Below are positions 9,979 to 20,784 of a DNA stretch of 64,000 nucleotides, in pieces. The stretch's first letter is position 1, and each line of letters starts with the position of its first letter. The stretch is from Prorocentrum cordatum (Eukaryota > Sar > Dinophyceae > Prorocentrales > Prorocentraceae): the NCBI GenBank assembly GCA_963575745.1, contig CAUYUJ010004736.1, positions 487,188 through 551,187 on the forward strand, read 5' to 3'. The notes beneath the pieces were generated by a model. That model worked only from the letters and a program-made list of their open reading frames with translations, was not told where the DNA came from and searched no databases. A program made the translations under genes and the position numbers.

Positions 9979-10399
9979 CATCCGTAGGAATCCATAGGAA
10001 TCCTTAGGAATCCCTAGGAATCCTTAGGATTCCGTAGGCATCCTTAGGAATACCTAGGCATAGTTAAGCATCCTCAGGAATCTCTGGAAATCCTTAGGAT
10101 TCGTATGGATTCCTAAGGATGCCTAAGGATGCCTTAGGAATCCATAGGAATCCTTAGGATTCCATTGGATCCTAAGGCCGTTGCCACTGCGACTGTCATT
10201 GTGAATGCGACTGCGACTGCGAGAACAGCAGAATTCTACAACTGGATTCTCACCTGAATCTCAAGGGGAATGCTTCCAGATATGCCTATACACATCGCTG
10301 TTAGGTTGCTTTGCCTGGATAATGTTCTTGAAAAGCCTGCAGGGTGGTGTGGGCTCTCAGCGAGTTGATGAATCGGATCATTGGTGCCGCTCTGCTCCG
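9979..10399. repeat. Decamer repeat AGGAATCCNT and flank
   Basis: From 9979 to 10170 the sequence repeats AGGAATCCNT with inverted variants (TAAGGATG). Bases 10171-10399 hold a CTGCGACTG run and then unassigned sequence. Confidence 0.8.
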
Positions 10400-11065
10400 C
10401 TCCTCCTCATCATCATCCTCATCCTCATCCTCATCCTCCTCCTCTTCGTGTCCAACATCTGACCGACGACCTCGACAATGACGACCTGTGTTCTTCCTTT
10501 TGTTCCTCATCCTCCTTCTTTTCCTCCTCCTCCTTTTTCTCCTCCTCCTCCTCCTGTTCCCCGTCCTTCTCTTCTTCCCCCGCCTCCTCCTCCTCCTCCT
10601 CCTCCTCCTCCTCCTCCTCCTCCGCCTCCACCTCCTCCTCCTCCTCCTCCCTCCTCCTCCTCCTCCTCCTCCTCCTCCTCTCCTCCTCCTCCTCCGCCTC
10701 CTCCTCCTCCTCCTCCTCCTCCTCCTCCTCCTCCTCCTCCTCCTCCTCCTCCTCCTCCTCCTCCCTCTCCTCCATCCCCCCCCTTTACCCTCCTCCTCCT
10801 TCCTCCTCCTCCTCCTCCTCCTCCTCCTCCTCTCCTCTTCATCTTCCTCCATTTCCTCCTCCTTCTCACCTCCCTCATCCCATCCTCACCTCATCAATAT
10901 CATCTTTTCTCTCATCCCCCTCCTCCGCCTCTCTTTCCTCCTCCTCCTCTTCCTCCTCCTCCTCCTCCTCCTCCTCCTCCTCCTCCTCCCTCCTCATTTC
11001 CCCTTTTCGTTTTCCTCAGTCTTCCTCCTCCGCCTCCTCCTCCTCCTGTTCGTCCTACTCCCTCC
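10400..11065. repeat. Long TCC/CCT array
   Basis: TCC repeat interrupted by short TTCC and CATC pieces. All six frames across it are homopolymer-like; none is credible as protein. Confidence 0.95.
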
Positions 11066-11074
11066 GACCAGCGA

Positions 11075-11240
11075 CGACCGACGACGCCGACTACGACGCC
11101 GACGGCCGCGACGGCCGAGGCACCCGGCCGCCTGGAGCGCGGCGACGACCTCCGCGCCCACGGCCTCCCTCCTCGGCAGCACGGGCAGCCGTTGCTCGGG
11201 CAGCCAGCTGGGGGAGGACCCCCCAGGGCGGGAGGTGGGG
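11075..11240 (+). other. Possible exon of an unknown gene
   Basis: GC-rich segment between the TCC and GGA arrays. One + frame reads AEAPGRLERGDDLRAHGLPP and on, with balanced composition. No splice sites, domain or neighbour support it, so it may be chance. Confidence 0.2.
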
Positions 11241-12375
11241 GGCAAGACGGGGAGGAGGAGGAGGAGGAGGAGGAAGAGGATTAAGGATTATGGAAGAGGA
11301 GGAGGAGGAGGAGGAGGAGGAGGAGGAGGAGGACGGCGACGAGAGGAGGAGGAGGAGGAGGAGGAGGACGGCGACGAGAGGGAGGAGGAGGAGGAGGAGG
11401 AGGAGGAGGAGGAGGAGGAGGAGGACCAGTGCAAACCCAAGACTCACCAACGATGTTGGAATAAACCCTCCTTCCAAGCTCCCTCTTCACAGGCCCCATA
11501 CGAGGTTATCTCCACTGAGGGAACTGTCTCGTTGGGAGACAACCGCTTGCAGATCCTGAAGCTTGCCAAAACACCATGATCAGGACTCCAACGTCAGGAA
11601 TTGACATGATTGTTGCGTCTTGACGATCCAGAATTGCAAGAATACCATTCCTGGGGTTTCAACACCGCGAATCCACGTAAGTGCTGCGCCCTCACATTTC
11701 TGAGTCCTCCCAAAATACCATGTCTGGCACCTTGACCGCGGGAACCCGTGAAATTCTTACAAATGTTTAAAACGAGTGTGCGCAGCGCTGAAGTGAAAAG
11801 CCAACTGTTGATAGGGAACCTCCCTCCATCCGCGATCCTCTTGCAATTGAATTAAAGTGTGCGCGGCGCAAAGGCGAGAGCCACATGTTTCAAACGGCCC
11901 GCCTTCAATCTGTGAAACTGCTGCAACTGTTTGAGACGAGTGCGCGCGGCGCGAAGGCGAGAGCCACATTCCGAAAACGACCCGCCCTCAACCCGTGAAA
12001 CTCTTACAAACAATGAATGTGCGCGATGCGAAGGCGAGAGTAACATGTTGAAAAGGACCCGCCCTCAATCCGCGAGGCTCTTGCAATGAACGAGTGCGCG
12101 CGGCGCTAAGGCGAGAGCCACATCTTGAAAACCACCCGCCATCCATCTGTGAAACTGTTGCCAATGCCTTTCAGCTTCAGGGTCATAGATGGTGAAGAGG
12201 TCTGAGGCGAAATGCATGGCCCGCGCTTTCGACCGGCCTCGGGGTGCGACAGAGAGGAGTTATATATATACGGAAAAGGAATCGAGGAGGAGAAGGAGGA
12301 GGAGAAGGAGGAGGAGGACGACGACGAGGAGGAGGAGGACGAGAAGGAAGGAGGAGGAGGAGGAGCAGGAGGAGG
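11241..12375 (+). repeat. F8 satellite-cored repeat, copy 2
   Basis: GGA array (11241-11424), conserved 5' segment (CCCAAGACTCACCAACGATG), five ~80-base units (11751-12156), conserved 3' segment (GACCGGCCTCGGGGTGCGAC), then a GAG array (12285-12375). Same order and strand as copy 1, with one more unit. Confidence 0.87.
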
Positions 12376-12475
12376 TGGAGGTGTTCTCTTTCTCCCTCTC
12401 GCTCTCTTTCTCTGTCTGTCTCTCTCTCTCTCTCTCTATCCCTTACTCTTTCCTTCGCACACACACACATACATA

Positions 12476-12508
<33 letters not shown>

Positions 12509-12582
12509 GCACGCACGCACGCACGCGCGCACACACACACACACATTCACACACACACACACACACACACTTACACACGCTT
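12376..12582. repeat. TC then CA microsatellites
   Basis: CTCTCT run (12385-12440) followed by CA repeats with CGCA interruptions (12458-12580). Confidence 0.95.
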
Positions 12583-13640
12583 ATCACCGCGCGGCACGGC
12601 ATCACACTCCCCAGGCTCATCCCTCCCCCAGCAGCCCCATCGCCCCCTCCGCCCCGACCCCCGCCTAGTAGGGCGCGGCGCGCTGCTTTCGCCCGCCCAG
12701 ACTCACTCCTCCCTTGGCGGACCTCTCGCCCTCACCACCCTGGCCCCCACGAAATCTGGCGCGGCACGTTTGATCCAGCTGCCCCCCTTTCCCCAACCCC
12801 GCGTATGACAGCGCCTCGCGCACTCGCCCGCCTGGACCAACCCCTTCTTTGGCGAACCTCTCGCCCCCTCCGCCCCAGCCGCACACCTTTGCCTGAGATC
12901 CGACTGGGGACGCGAAAAGCGCAACACCGTACCAACAAAACAAACAGCATAAACAAACAAATAACGACACACATACACAACACACACACACACACACGCT
13001 CGCACACACAAGAAACATAGGATGTGAATGGTGGGGCACAGCGTTAGCCATATGGACGCATATGGTCTCGTGCTCGCATGCACACGTGCCTCTCGCACCG
13101 TAGCTCTGTTTCTCTGGGCATAGTGCACTTCCACCATGTTCGCGTAATAAGCGTATGTGTGCGTGTGTGTGTGTGCGTGTGCGCGCAATATCGTGATGTA
13201 GGTGGCCCATGCAGGATTTTGTGGCGGTGCCGTCATATCGCCAGTGGAAGGGAAAATATGTGATTTGCTCCGATGGGTCTGCGGCTTTTCTCGTATTGGA
13301 TTGATCCGCGAGGGCCGCCTGGAAGACGAAAACGCCCGGCGTGAAAAAGACGCGACGCTCGGATCTCAGGGTACGGCGCGGAACGACAGCAGCCCCCCAG
13401 AGTCTCGCCTCCCCCAGCAGACCCGTCGACCCCCTCCGCCCCGGCCCGTCCATCACAGCGCGAGTCACGGCATCGCCCGCCCCCCAGACCGCAGGCCCTC
13501 TCTTCTCCCAGCAGCCCCCCCCCCGATCCTGGTAGCACGGCATGGCATGGCATGGATGCTCCGCAGTAGTTTGCCAGCATTTTGTGTCTAGTGGGGTGCG
13601 TACCGGTTCGTAGTTTTGTCCGACGTTGTCTCCAGTTGGG
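12583..13640. repeat. C-rich degenerate tandem repeats and CA/GT tracts
   Basis: Loose repeats of CGCC...CAGACTC..TCC.CCC.GC occur at 12590-12900 and 13390-13560. A CA tract (12965-13010) and GT tract (13155-13185) lie between. The motif GGCATGGCATGGCATGG is at 13540. Confidence 0.6.
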
Positions 13641-14275
13641 GGGCGCGCGCGGTCTTCGCGCGCAATCAGACTTGACTTTGTGCGCGATAGCATGGAATGG
13701 CATGGGCCCCAGCCCCCGTACTCCTCCACCGAGCACCACAAGCGCAGGGTTGGAAGAAGCTTTTCGGGATTGCTGTCGCTCCCCCCTCCCCTGCCCCATT
13801 CCTCATCCCCTTGTTCGCCGCACCATCGTGCAGAAGCACCGTGGGGGGGAACTACACACAAGCAGCAGAAAGAACGCATGAGCACGCAAGCCACTCGAAC
13901 AATGAACTGGCCCACTCCCACGAGAGCGGATGGCAGCCGTGATGTTGTCCGCGCTCGTTCGCGGATACCGCCCGCGTTGCTCCAAAGTATTCTCCCTTGC
14001 CGCCGTTCTCCCCATGCTGGCGCCCCCTTCTGTTTCGGTACGTCTCGCCCCCATCCCTCCTCTTGTGAGAACGAGGATGGAGAGGCACAGGAGGAGCGGC
14101 AGGAGAAGGAGGAAGACTGAGGACAAGAATAAGGATGAGGAGGAGGAGGAGGAGGTGGACAGGATGGCACGCATGGCACGGGCCGTTCTTCTTTGTTGTT
14201 TCTTGTGTACAATACGTGCGCTGGTATAAAACGTGTCGCGCGTTTGACGGGGATCATCCATGCAAGCGCGGCCAC
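12665..14275 (-). other. Long unassigned open frame (536 codons), doubtful
   Basis: No stop for 536 codons on the - strand, beginning at a GTG; an internal ATG lies six codons later. Part of the frame is Cys/Val alternation from the GT tract, and parts match the degenerate repeats at 12583-13560. No domain recognised. The length is unusual, but composition argues against a real protein. Confidence 0.12.
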
Positions 14276-14519
14276 GTGCGTCGAGAAGTTCAGGCATCAG
14301 TACGTGTCTGTGTTGTTTCGGACGGTCTTGACGTTTGGTCGACAGGGCGAATACCAACATTACAGATCGTCAGGAGACCCAAAAGAACCCTATGACTGTC
14401 CAGGGCAAGCGCTTCTCATTCAGGTTGTAGCACAGCTGGCTTGAAGTATTGATCCCTTTTTCGGGATGTTCGTCGGTCTTTCGGGGGAGAGCATGGCATT
14501 TGCTTAAAGACGCCCCCGG
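14150..14519 (+). other. Unassigned stretch with a small open frame
   Basis: Unique-looking sequence of balanced composition. An 83-codon + frame (14193-14444) reads without low complexity (for example TCVEKFRHQYVSVLFRTVLT) but starts at a non-ATG codon and matches nothing I know. Confidence 0.2.
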
Positions 14520-14765
14520 GCCTTCCCAGGCTCACGCCCAGGCCTGTCAGTCAGCGCACGGCCTCAGTCCAAGCCACCGCCGAGCGGAGACGGCAAGACA
14601 CCGAGAGCCCTAGCGTCATGAGTTTGCAAAACGTCGACCCACAGAGGTCTCGACCCAGTCCCGGGGACCAGCTTCTCATCCAGCGAGGTCGGTTGACGGC
14701 CCGTGGGCCTGCGAGGGCCCCCAGGGGCCGAATGTACAGGAAAATCTTCCGTCGCACTTTTCCCG
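14520..14765 (+). repeat. F5 repeat copy and flank
   Basis: Holds CCGGGGACCAGCTTCTCATCC, GGTTGACGGCCC and GCGAGGGCCCCCAGGGGCCGA in F5 order. Bases 14520-14635 are an unassigned flank. Confidence 0.7.
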
Positions 14766-15654
14766 ACTAGCGTTTCTAGAGGTTCTCATTGAGGTAATAA
14801 AAAGAAGCGCAGGAAGCGTCCCACGGCGGGGACGGGGAGCCCTCGACCGCTCGGTCCAGCAGCCGTTTCGCACGAGACGTCTTCACAATGTGTTCAGGAG
14901 TCGTGCTCTCGCCTCAATGCTGGCTACACGTTTCTGGCCCAGACGACCACGATCCTTTGCAAAAATTGTCACTTGAGGTGCACATCGCCGTGCTCTCCCC
15001 CTGCCTGTCCCGGCCGCACGTTTCCCAGGACTCCGTGGGAGTACCTCGGAATGCACGTTTTCATTCGCCGACCTCCGATTCCTTGACCGGCCTCTCCACC
15101 GTTGCTGCTATTAGGGTGTTATGCTGGGGCAACTGCCACGACGCGAGGGGGATCTGGTAGCACTAGACAGCATCAATTGCACCAGAACGCCAACAAATCG
15201 CCGAACCTCCGCGGATGTTGTATCCGCCAGCGCACGGCCCCCTCCAGCGCGCTTCGCGCACCACGCCTCTGCGCGCTCGCGCGCGCTTCCGCGTGCCAGC
15301 ATGCTCCCCGCCGCACCTCCGCGAGTGTTGGCGCGCATCTGCTGGTACGTTGGTATATATGTATATATATATATATATATGGCACGCATCTGCTGGAGAT
15401 TATGATTGTTTCGCTGGTATACATCTGCTGTGCGGCGTTCACCATTCATAGGGGGAGCATTCCGCCCACGGGTCACGTTTAAACGACCCACCTTCGTTAA
15501 CCAGAGGTGACGCTGAGCTGGTTGAAGTGAGGAAGGAAAAAAAACAGGCATAGATGTATTACGGCGCGTTTCAATACCCCAGGGCCCATCGAGCCTTGCA
15601 AGGTTGGCCCCGCAGAGGTACGCGGGCACCAGCTAATCATTCTGGCCTCCGTGC
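14766..15654. other. Unassigned stretch with CATCTGCTGG repeats
   Basis: No gene recognised. Around 15335-15430 CATCTGCTGG recurs three times next to a TA tract. Bases 15240-15330 are rich in CTGCGCGC-type repeats. Confidence 0.4.
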
Positions 15655-15868
15655 AGGGTCCATTTCGATCCGATCGGTCCGAATCGATATCGATTTCACC
15701 CCGTTCGATCCGATTCGATTTCGATGTTATGACGGTCCATTGTGGCCCGATGTTTGCATGGTTTCGATGTGCATCTCAGTGCAGCCGACCCGATTCGATC
15801 TCCACTCCGCTCCGTTGCGTCCCGATCCAACGCACACTCCGATTCGGCCCGACTTCCCGACTCGACGT
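15655..15868 (+). repeat. F20 CGATCCGATTCGAT repeat, copy 2
   Basis: Collinear with 3070-3275, including GCAGGGTCCAT, GATCCGAT.GGTC, GGCCCGATGTTTGCATGG and CCAACGCACACTCCGAT. Substitutions are spread evenly, as in an old non-coding duplicate. Confidence 0.75.
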
Positions 15869-16206
15869 TGACCGATCTGGCCGTGCAGCAGTCCGCTCGG
15901 CGGCACCACGGAGCATCTGCGGCCAGCGCGACCGCGGCAACGCTCGCCGCAGCTCGGCGCGGCCCTGTGAGATGCCGGCCTCGAGGGAGCGAGGGTCCGG
16001 ACCCCTTGTGAGGCCGCAGCAAGGCGAGAGTTCGTGCGGGAGGGCCGAGGGGTCCTCCTCCTCCTCCTCCTCCTCCTCCTCCTCCTCCGCCTCCTCCTCC
16101 TTTCCTCCTCCTCCTTTCCTCCTCCTCCTCCTCCTCCTCCTCCTCCTCCTCCTCCTCCTCCTGCTCCTCCTCCCCCTCCCCCTCCTCCTCCTCCCCCTCC
16201 TCCTCT
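15869..16206. repeat. Unassigned GC-rich piece and TCC array
   Basis: Bases 15869-16050 are GC-rich and open in several frames, unassigned. Bases 16053-16206 are a TCC array with CCCCCTCC interruptions. Confidence 0.8.
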
Positions 16207-16302
16207 GGGGTGGGGGGGGGGTCACCCGCAGGGGCGCGAGGGTAAAAGCGCCCCTCGCCTCGCGATCTGGGCCGGGTGGCTGCGCCAGCGGGGTCAGCGT
16301 TG

Positions 16303-16414
16303 AATCGCTGGATCATCTTTACTCGCGCGGCGAGGTGCGTAGCCATTTTGGCTCAAGGGCCCTTGGCCTTGGAGCTACGCACCTCGCCGCGCGAGTAAGG
16401 AAGATCCAGCGATT
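16303..16414. repeat. 41-bp-arm hairpin holding a spliced-leader relic
   Basis: Arms 16303-16343 and 16374-16414 are reverse complements at 39 of 41 positions. The inner 23 bases (ACTCGCGCGGCGAGGTGCGT and AGC) are perfect. The 30-base loop (16344-16373) also holds CAAGGGCCCTTG, itself a palindrome. The spliced-leader match straddles stem and loop. Confidence 0.93.
16336..16357 (+). other. Dinoflagellate spliced-leader (DinoSL) relic
   Basis: Twenty bases, CGTAGCCATTTTGGCTCAAG (16338-16357), match the conserved dinoflagellate spliced leader exactly. The preceding T also matches and one C is G, giving 21 of 22. It is followed by GG, not the GT of an SL RNA gene donor, so it is not a canonical SL gene. 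Known origins of genomic SL copies are SL RNA genes and retroposed trans-spliced mRNAs. It lies 877 bases upstream of the secreted-protein start, on the same strand. Confidence 0.9.
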
Positions 16415-17233
16415 ATCTTCCATATCACAAGCGTCAGCGGGGGTCAGCCGGATCCCCGGGTCGGGGCTCAGCGCCAGCGGGGGTCCACCAATCCCCTCGG
16501 GCGGACCCAGCTCTGGGAAACACGTGGGGCCGATTCCCCATTTCCGTCCGGCGCTGGCCCGGGTCTGGAAGCTGGCAGGCGGCCGGCCGGGCTTCGCGAC
16601 AGGGCCCTGGCCGACTGGGTACTGGCCTGACCCATGTCGGTGCGTCCCCGAACGGGGACGGCGCGAGGAGCGCGGAGGGGGCGTTGCGGGCCAGCATCGC
16701 GAAGATTGCCAGCGCGGCGCCGGGTTGTGATTGGAGTTGAGTGTTTCTTGTTCCTCCTCCTCCTCATCCTCGTCCTCCTCTTGTGGTGTGAGTGTTGTGA
16801 TTGGTGTGGTGTCACGTCCGTGTGCCCGTGGTGGATTGAGTGGTGTCCCCCTCCTCTTGTTTCTTCTTCCTCCTCCCCACTCGATCTTTGCATCATGCAG
16901 ACAGGAGTAGACACTGCCTAGGATCATCCACCCCCATCGATGCAAGTACGAATTAACAGCCGAGTGACCAATCAGGGTGCAAGCTGTCAAGGCAACGCAG
17001 ACCACGTTTTGGAGATTGGATGCAGAGTAGCAAGTGGTGCACCCAGTCCATGATTGGAGCCCGTGGCCAATATAATTCCGCCATGATGCGGAAATGATTG
17101 AGTGGCTGTTGCGTCGTCATTATCCCAAGTGCCGTAGACGTCCTGGCTCAAGCCGTTCATAGGATCAGCGGGTTTGAGCCAGGCGGCTCCTACCATCGTT
17201 GTATTTGGCGCGATTGTGGCCTGCACTCACCTG
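16415..17233. other. Region upstream of the secreted-protein gene
   Basis: From about 16740 the composition becomes less GC-rich, like the gene that follows. No TATA box, promoter motif or upstream exon could be identified. The frame of the CDS is open back to at least 17174 without an ATG. Confidence 0.4.
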
Positions 17234-18583
17234 ATGGTGAGCCCTACCACAGGTGGTTCAAATGCGAAGGTGGTATTGCTGTTTCTCCCGATTGCTGTAT
17301 TCGCATCAGCTGGTCTGCCCTGTCGCGATCGCTTTCTCGAGCCATTTTCTTCTGCGTCGATCTGGAATGTTGCGATAGGCTCTGGCGCTCGTTTTGTGCC
17401 AGCTAAATTGTACACTGCGGGCCGCGAACCGACGCAGTTCCACAATGACCAAGACTTCTTCTTGCGTGTAACTGAGGCCGACCCCCTAACGCCCTGGGTA
17501 CATCAAGGCGACTGGTCAGGTGACAACCATTGCAAAGTAACAGGGCCAATTGTATCGTACATTCGATTTCCACGGGATTGGACTTCAGGAGACGACGGTG
17601 GCCGCTCAGCACCAGGACAGTCGAACAATAATGCAATGGGAGTCTTACTTCCCGACAATCGAACAGTCGTGCAAATGCAGCCAGCCTATCGGTGTGCTCC
17701 GGGATCTCCTTTGCTGGCAAGATTCGGCAATTCAACCGATGGTTGCCCGCAGCAGTTCCCAAACGAGACTGATGTTTTCGGCGATGGGGCTTTAGGCTCG
17801 CATGGAGGCTCTGGTCTGTCTGGCGTGGGAGGGACTATTCGCAAAGGCGAGCTGTTGCCCCTGGCCGGTCCCATTCGCCATGCGTTGAAGATCGAATTAC
17901 AGCATCAGTGGTATTATGGGCAAAGCAAGCTGCAGCCAGCAACCGCCATGAACGGCGGTCGAGGTCAATACGTCTGGCCTGCCACAGGCAGCGATGCCGG
18001 CACACAGAGCGCACCTGGCGGCATATACGAAGGCACGAACCCTTTCGTGGTGCCAGGAGCTTTGCTAGCGATCCCTGCTGAGTTATCGTCATCACTGAAC
18101 ACTTCCACGACAGTCGGTGGAAAGATCAAGCAGGCGTTGGTCGATTTTGGAGCGTACATAGTCGACGATACAGGTGCTGGTAATTCTGCTGCAATTTGCA
18201 TGGAGGCATCCGTGAATGCCGAGATGCGAGCAACATATGGGTATGCTATGACATATCCCCACGGCGTTTCCGCTGCCAGCGATGATCCTGGCAGGATGCT
18301 GTACGAAGACCTTCTGAAGTTATTTCAGGCTCTGCACGTCGTGGCAAACAACGGCCCCGACAGTATTGGAGGCGGCGGGGCTCCACGGGTCCCGGCTAAG
18401 CCTCCAATATGCGGAAGTGAAGACTCGGAGCCGTGGGAGTCTTACCATCGACGCGTCAGAGACCGCGGAGACAGCCTGAGTCTCCACGAGGAGACGGAGC
18501 TTCTCGCACCCGGCACAAGCACAGTGGCTCCGGCGAGAGTGCGAAATGGAAGGCTAAGCGAAACAAGTATGCTTGTTGTTTGA
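17234..18583 (+). CDS. Secreted protein of unknown function, bacterial-type family
   Basis: An uninterrupted 449-codon frame from ATG at 17234 to TGA at 18581. I chose this ATG because residues 11-28 then form a hydrophobic signal-peptide core (AKVVLLFLPIAVFASAG) ending before C30; an upstream TTG in the same frame is less likely in a eukaryote. The mature part has WNVAIGSGA (44-52), four possible N-glycosylation sites (N142, N166, N177, N289), a glycine-rich block HGGSGLSGVGGTIRKGEL (190-207) followed by GPIRHALKIEL, a YVWPA site (246-250) and GAYIVDD (306-312). I recall the same ordered motifs in secreted proteins of actinobacteria and related bacteria, but no named domain or reaction. The last ~60 residues are charged and probably disordered. 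The body lacks introns and low complexity and is less GC-rich than its surroundings, which fits a retroposed or transferred gene; both are inference. Confidence 0.82.
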   Translation: MVSPTTGGSNAKVVLLFLPIAVFASAGLPCRDRFLEPFSSASIWNVAIGSGARFVPAKLYTAGREPTQFHNDQDFFLRVTEADPLTPWVHQGDWSGDNHCKVTGPIVSYIRFPRDWTSGDDGGRSAPGQSNNNAMGVLLPDNRTVVQMQPAYRCAPGSPLLARFGNSTDGCPQQFPNETDVFGDGALGSHGGSGLSGVGGTIRKGELLPLAGPIRHALKIELQHQWYYGQSKLQPATAMNGGRGQYVWPATGSDAGTQSAPGGIYEGTNPFVVPGALLAIPAELSSSLNTSTTVGGKIKQALVDFGAYIVDDTGAGNSAAICMEASVNAEMRATYGYAMTYPHGVSAASDDPGRMLYEDLLKLFQALHVVANNGPDSIGGGGAPRVPAKPPICGSEDSEPWESYHRRVRDRGDSLSLHEETELLAPGTSTVAPARVRNGRLSETSMLVV

Positions 18584-18719
18584 AATCGCTTCTGCGCACG
18601 TGGTGGAAGAGCCACAAGGCAGCATTGTAGAGATGTTTCGTAGTTGCGGTCTTCGGCTGGTCCACAGACAATTGTCAATTGCCAGCAACAAGGCATCATC
18701 AGTATCATGGTTATTACCG

Positions 18720-18773
<54 letters not shown>

Positions 18774-18798
18774 GCATCCCCCTCTTCCGCATCATCAC

Positions 18799-18840
<42 letters not shown>

Positions 18841-19046
18841 GCTCATCAACATCGTCATAATCACCACCATCATCAGCAGCAGCATCAGCAACGTCATCGT
18901 CATCATCGTCATCGTCATCGTCATCATTATCCGCATCATCATCACCAGCGTCAGCATCGACATCGGCCTGGTCATCGTCATCATCATCAGCATCACCATC
19001 ATCATCATCAGCAGCAGCATCATAATCATCGTCGTCATGAACGTCA
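18584..19046. repeat. ATC microsatellite 3' of the gene
   Basis: Bases 18584-18714 are unique sequence, likely 3' untranslated. From 18715 a TCA/ATC array with CAG and CGT variants continues to about 19046. Frames through it are His, Ser, Ile or Asp strings. Confidence 0.9.
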
Positions 19047-20400
19047 TGAACGTCGTCGTCGTTGCTGGCATCGTGCTGGTCGGTCCCATCCAACTTACGC
19101 CTTCATTTTATGATGTCAGTGTGGTACAGTGTACCGTGTTTCTGTATCTGTATATATAGACACAGAGATTGTACGACCACGCGGATATCATCCAGCTTAC
19201 GATGGTCATCTCGGATCAGGAGGGGCCAGGGCGTGTCATCCCAGAACGTGCCCTTCTGTGCCAAGAGTGGAACGTCTCGCGATTGTGTGTTTGAGCCAGC
19301 GAGTCCGCTCATGCAGGGGACGGTGTCACACACCTGTGGCAGAGCGGCAAATACTTGAGCACTGTCTTGCGCCGAGATCCCGGCACGTCTACAGCTGAGA
19401 CACCGCTGGGAACAGGTCCGCGGAATTCCCGGTAGCACGTCGATCACCCATTCAGTAGGTTCTTGTTTTTTTTTGCATCGGCAGCGCCAGCGGTCGCGGG
19501 CGCGGACTCGAGTCCAGCGGGGCGCGCCGAGCTCGGGGCGCGCGGAGCAGGCGGCAAAGAGAACGGCCGCGGAGGAGGAGGGAGGAAGAGGCCCGACCGC
19601 TTGGAGCCGGCGGGAGGGAGGCGCGCAGGCGGCCCAAGGCTCCGCGGACGGTGCGCGGCAAGCGCAGGAGCAACAGGAGGGCCTCGTCGTCGAGCCAGCA
19701 GACGGGCAGCGAGGCACGTTCGCGTCGCCGTGCGCCAGGAACGCAGGCCGCCTGGTGGGGCCCCGGGGAGCGGGCGGAAGCTGAGCGGGACGAGAGCCCA
19801 GGCGCAGCAGGCATGCCAGAGGCCGCCTGGAGCCAGGTCCTGCCAAGCAACGCAGGAGCGCAGGCCAGCTAAATTCGAGCCTTCGGGAGTGGCAGCCGAG
19901 CCAAACCAGGTCGAGCGGAGAGGCAGCAGAAGTGACCCCAGGCCGACGGGCGACCTTGGAAACGCACACTGTGCAAACAGCACCGTCCAGGTCTTGTCAA
20001 AGAGCCGATACTGGAGCCCAGGCCATGCAGAGCGTCTTGCACGGGAAAGGCGGGTGCCCAGGTGGACCTCCGAGCAGACAACATGCCACAGACAGCGACG
20101 CACAGCGCGGAGAAGAGAGCCTTACCGGGGCAAGCTCCAGAGCCCGAGCTAGGCGGGTGCAGCAGCACCAAGCTCCAGCATGGGCTGGAGATCGGAGCAC
20201 TATGGAGGCCCCGAGAAAGAGGGCGAGGTGGCGGCAAAGAGGGAGCCGACCGCGCAGTGCAGGCCTGGGACAGCTCCCCAGCCGGGCAGGTGTCCAGGCA
20301 GAGCAGGCAGGTAGGCTGGCAGGCAGGCAGGCCGGTTCTTGCATACACGGAAATACGTGTGGTGATGCGATGGCAAATGTGCTAGAGGTCACAGTCTAGC
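19047..20400. other. Unassigned region, GC-rich open frames at 19460-20400
   Basis: Bases 19047-19455 are unique, less GC-rich and without a gene. From 19460 both strands are open for long stretches (229 codons on +, up to 288 on -). The + frame at 19473-19784 (EQAAKRTAAEEEGGRGPTAW and on) looks most protein-like. A CAGG-rich tandem tract is at 20280-20335. I cannot choose a frame or name a product. Confidence 0.25.
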
Positions 20401-20784
20401 TCAACATCAAGTACCGCAAGGGGGGCGTTCATGCGGTAGACGTTGCTGGAAGTCAGTATGACACTTAGTCACACTAGCAGGGACGACAGATTGCAGGAGA
20501 TGTCGAGCACACATTCGATTACACATGTTAGGGCAGAGTTCTAATGATTTTTGCATGGAACGCGCCTCTTTGTCCGCAGAAGGGTTCAACGCCCTAAATG
20601 TTCAGCAAAATCTAGTACGGCTCGAAGCCCGAGGACCCAAGCTCCATCTCGAACACGCACACACAGCACATGAGGTACAGATGTAGAGGCATCGATAGAT
20701 GCACAGGAAGCAACTTGCAGACAAATTAGCACCACGAGCACGTGTTTCTGGGCTACGATTTGTCGCTGCGCCGCTTGTCGTTGG
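20401..20784. other. Unassigned stretch
   Basis: Mixed-composition sequence with a GCACACACAG tract near 20655. No gene or repeat partner seen. Confidence 0.4.

Noticed and set aside
9166-9981. A 271-codon Gln/Pro/Leu/Ser/Ala frame
   Set aside because: A direct translation of the GAGGCT satellite.
10301-11579. Very long Pro, Ser, Leu, Glu or Gly frames across TCC/GGA arrays
   Set aside because: They arise from a pure trinucleotide array in every frame and show no conserved flanking protein.
16336-16357. A functional SL RNA gene
   Set aside because: The exon is not followed by a GT donor or SL intron, and no Sm-like site was seen.
15651-16730. A 359-codon + frame covering the SL hairpin
   Set aside because: It joins an F20 repeat, a TCC array and the hairpin; it is not a plausible protein.
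18573-19159. Poly-His, poly-Ile and poly-Ser frames after the secreted-protein gene
   Set aside because: A translation of the ATC microsatellite.
19103-19969. A 288-codon - strand frame
   Set aside because: It crosses a composition boundary and overlaps equally open + frames; no domain.
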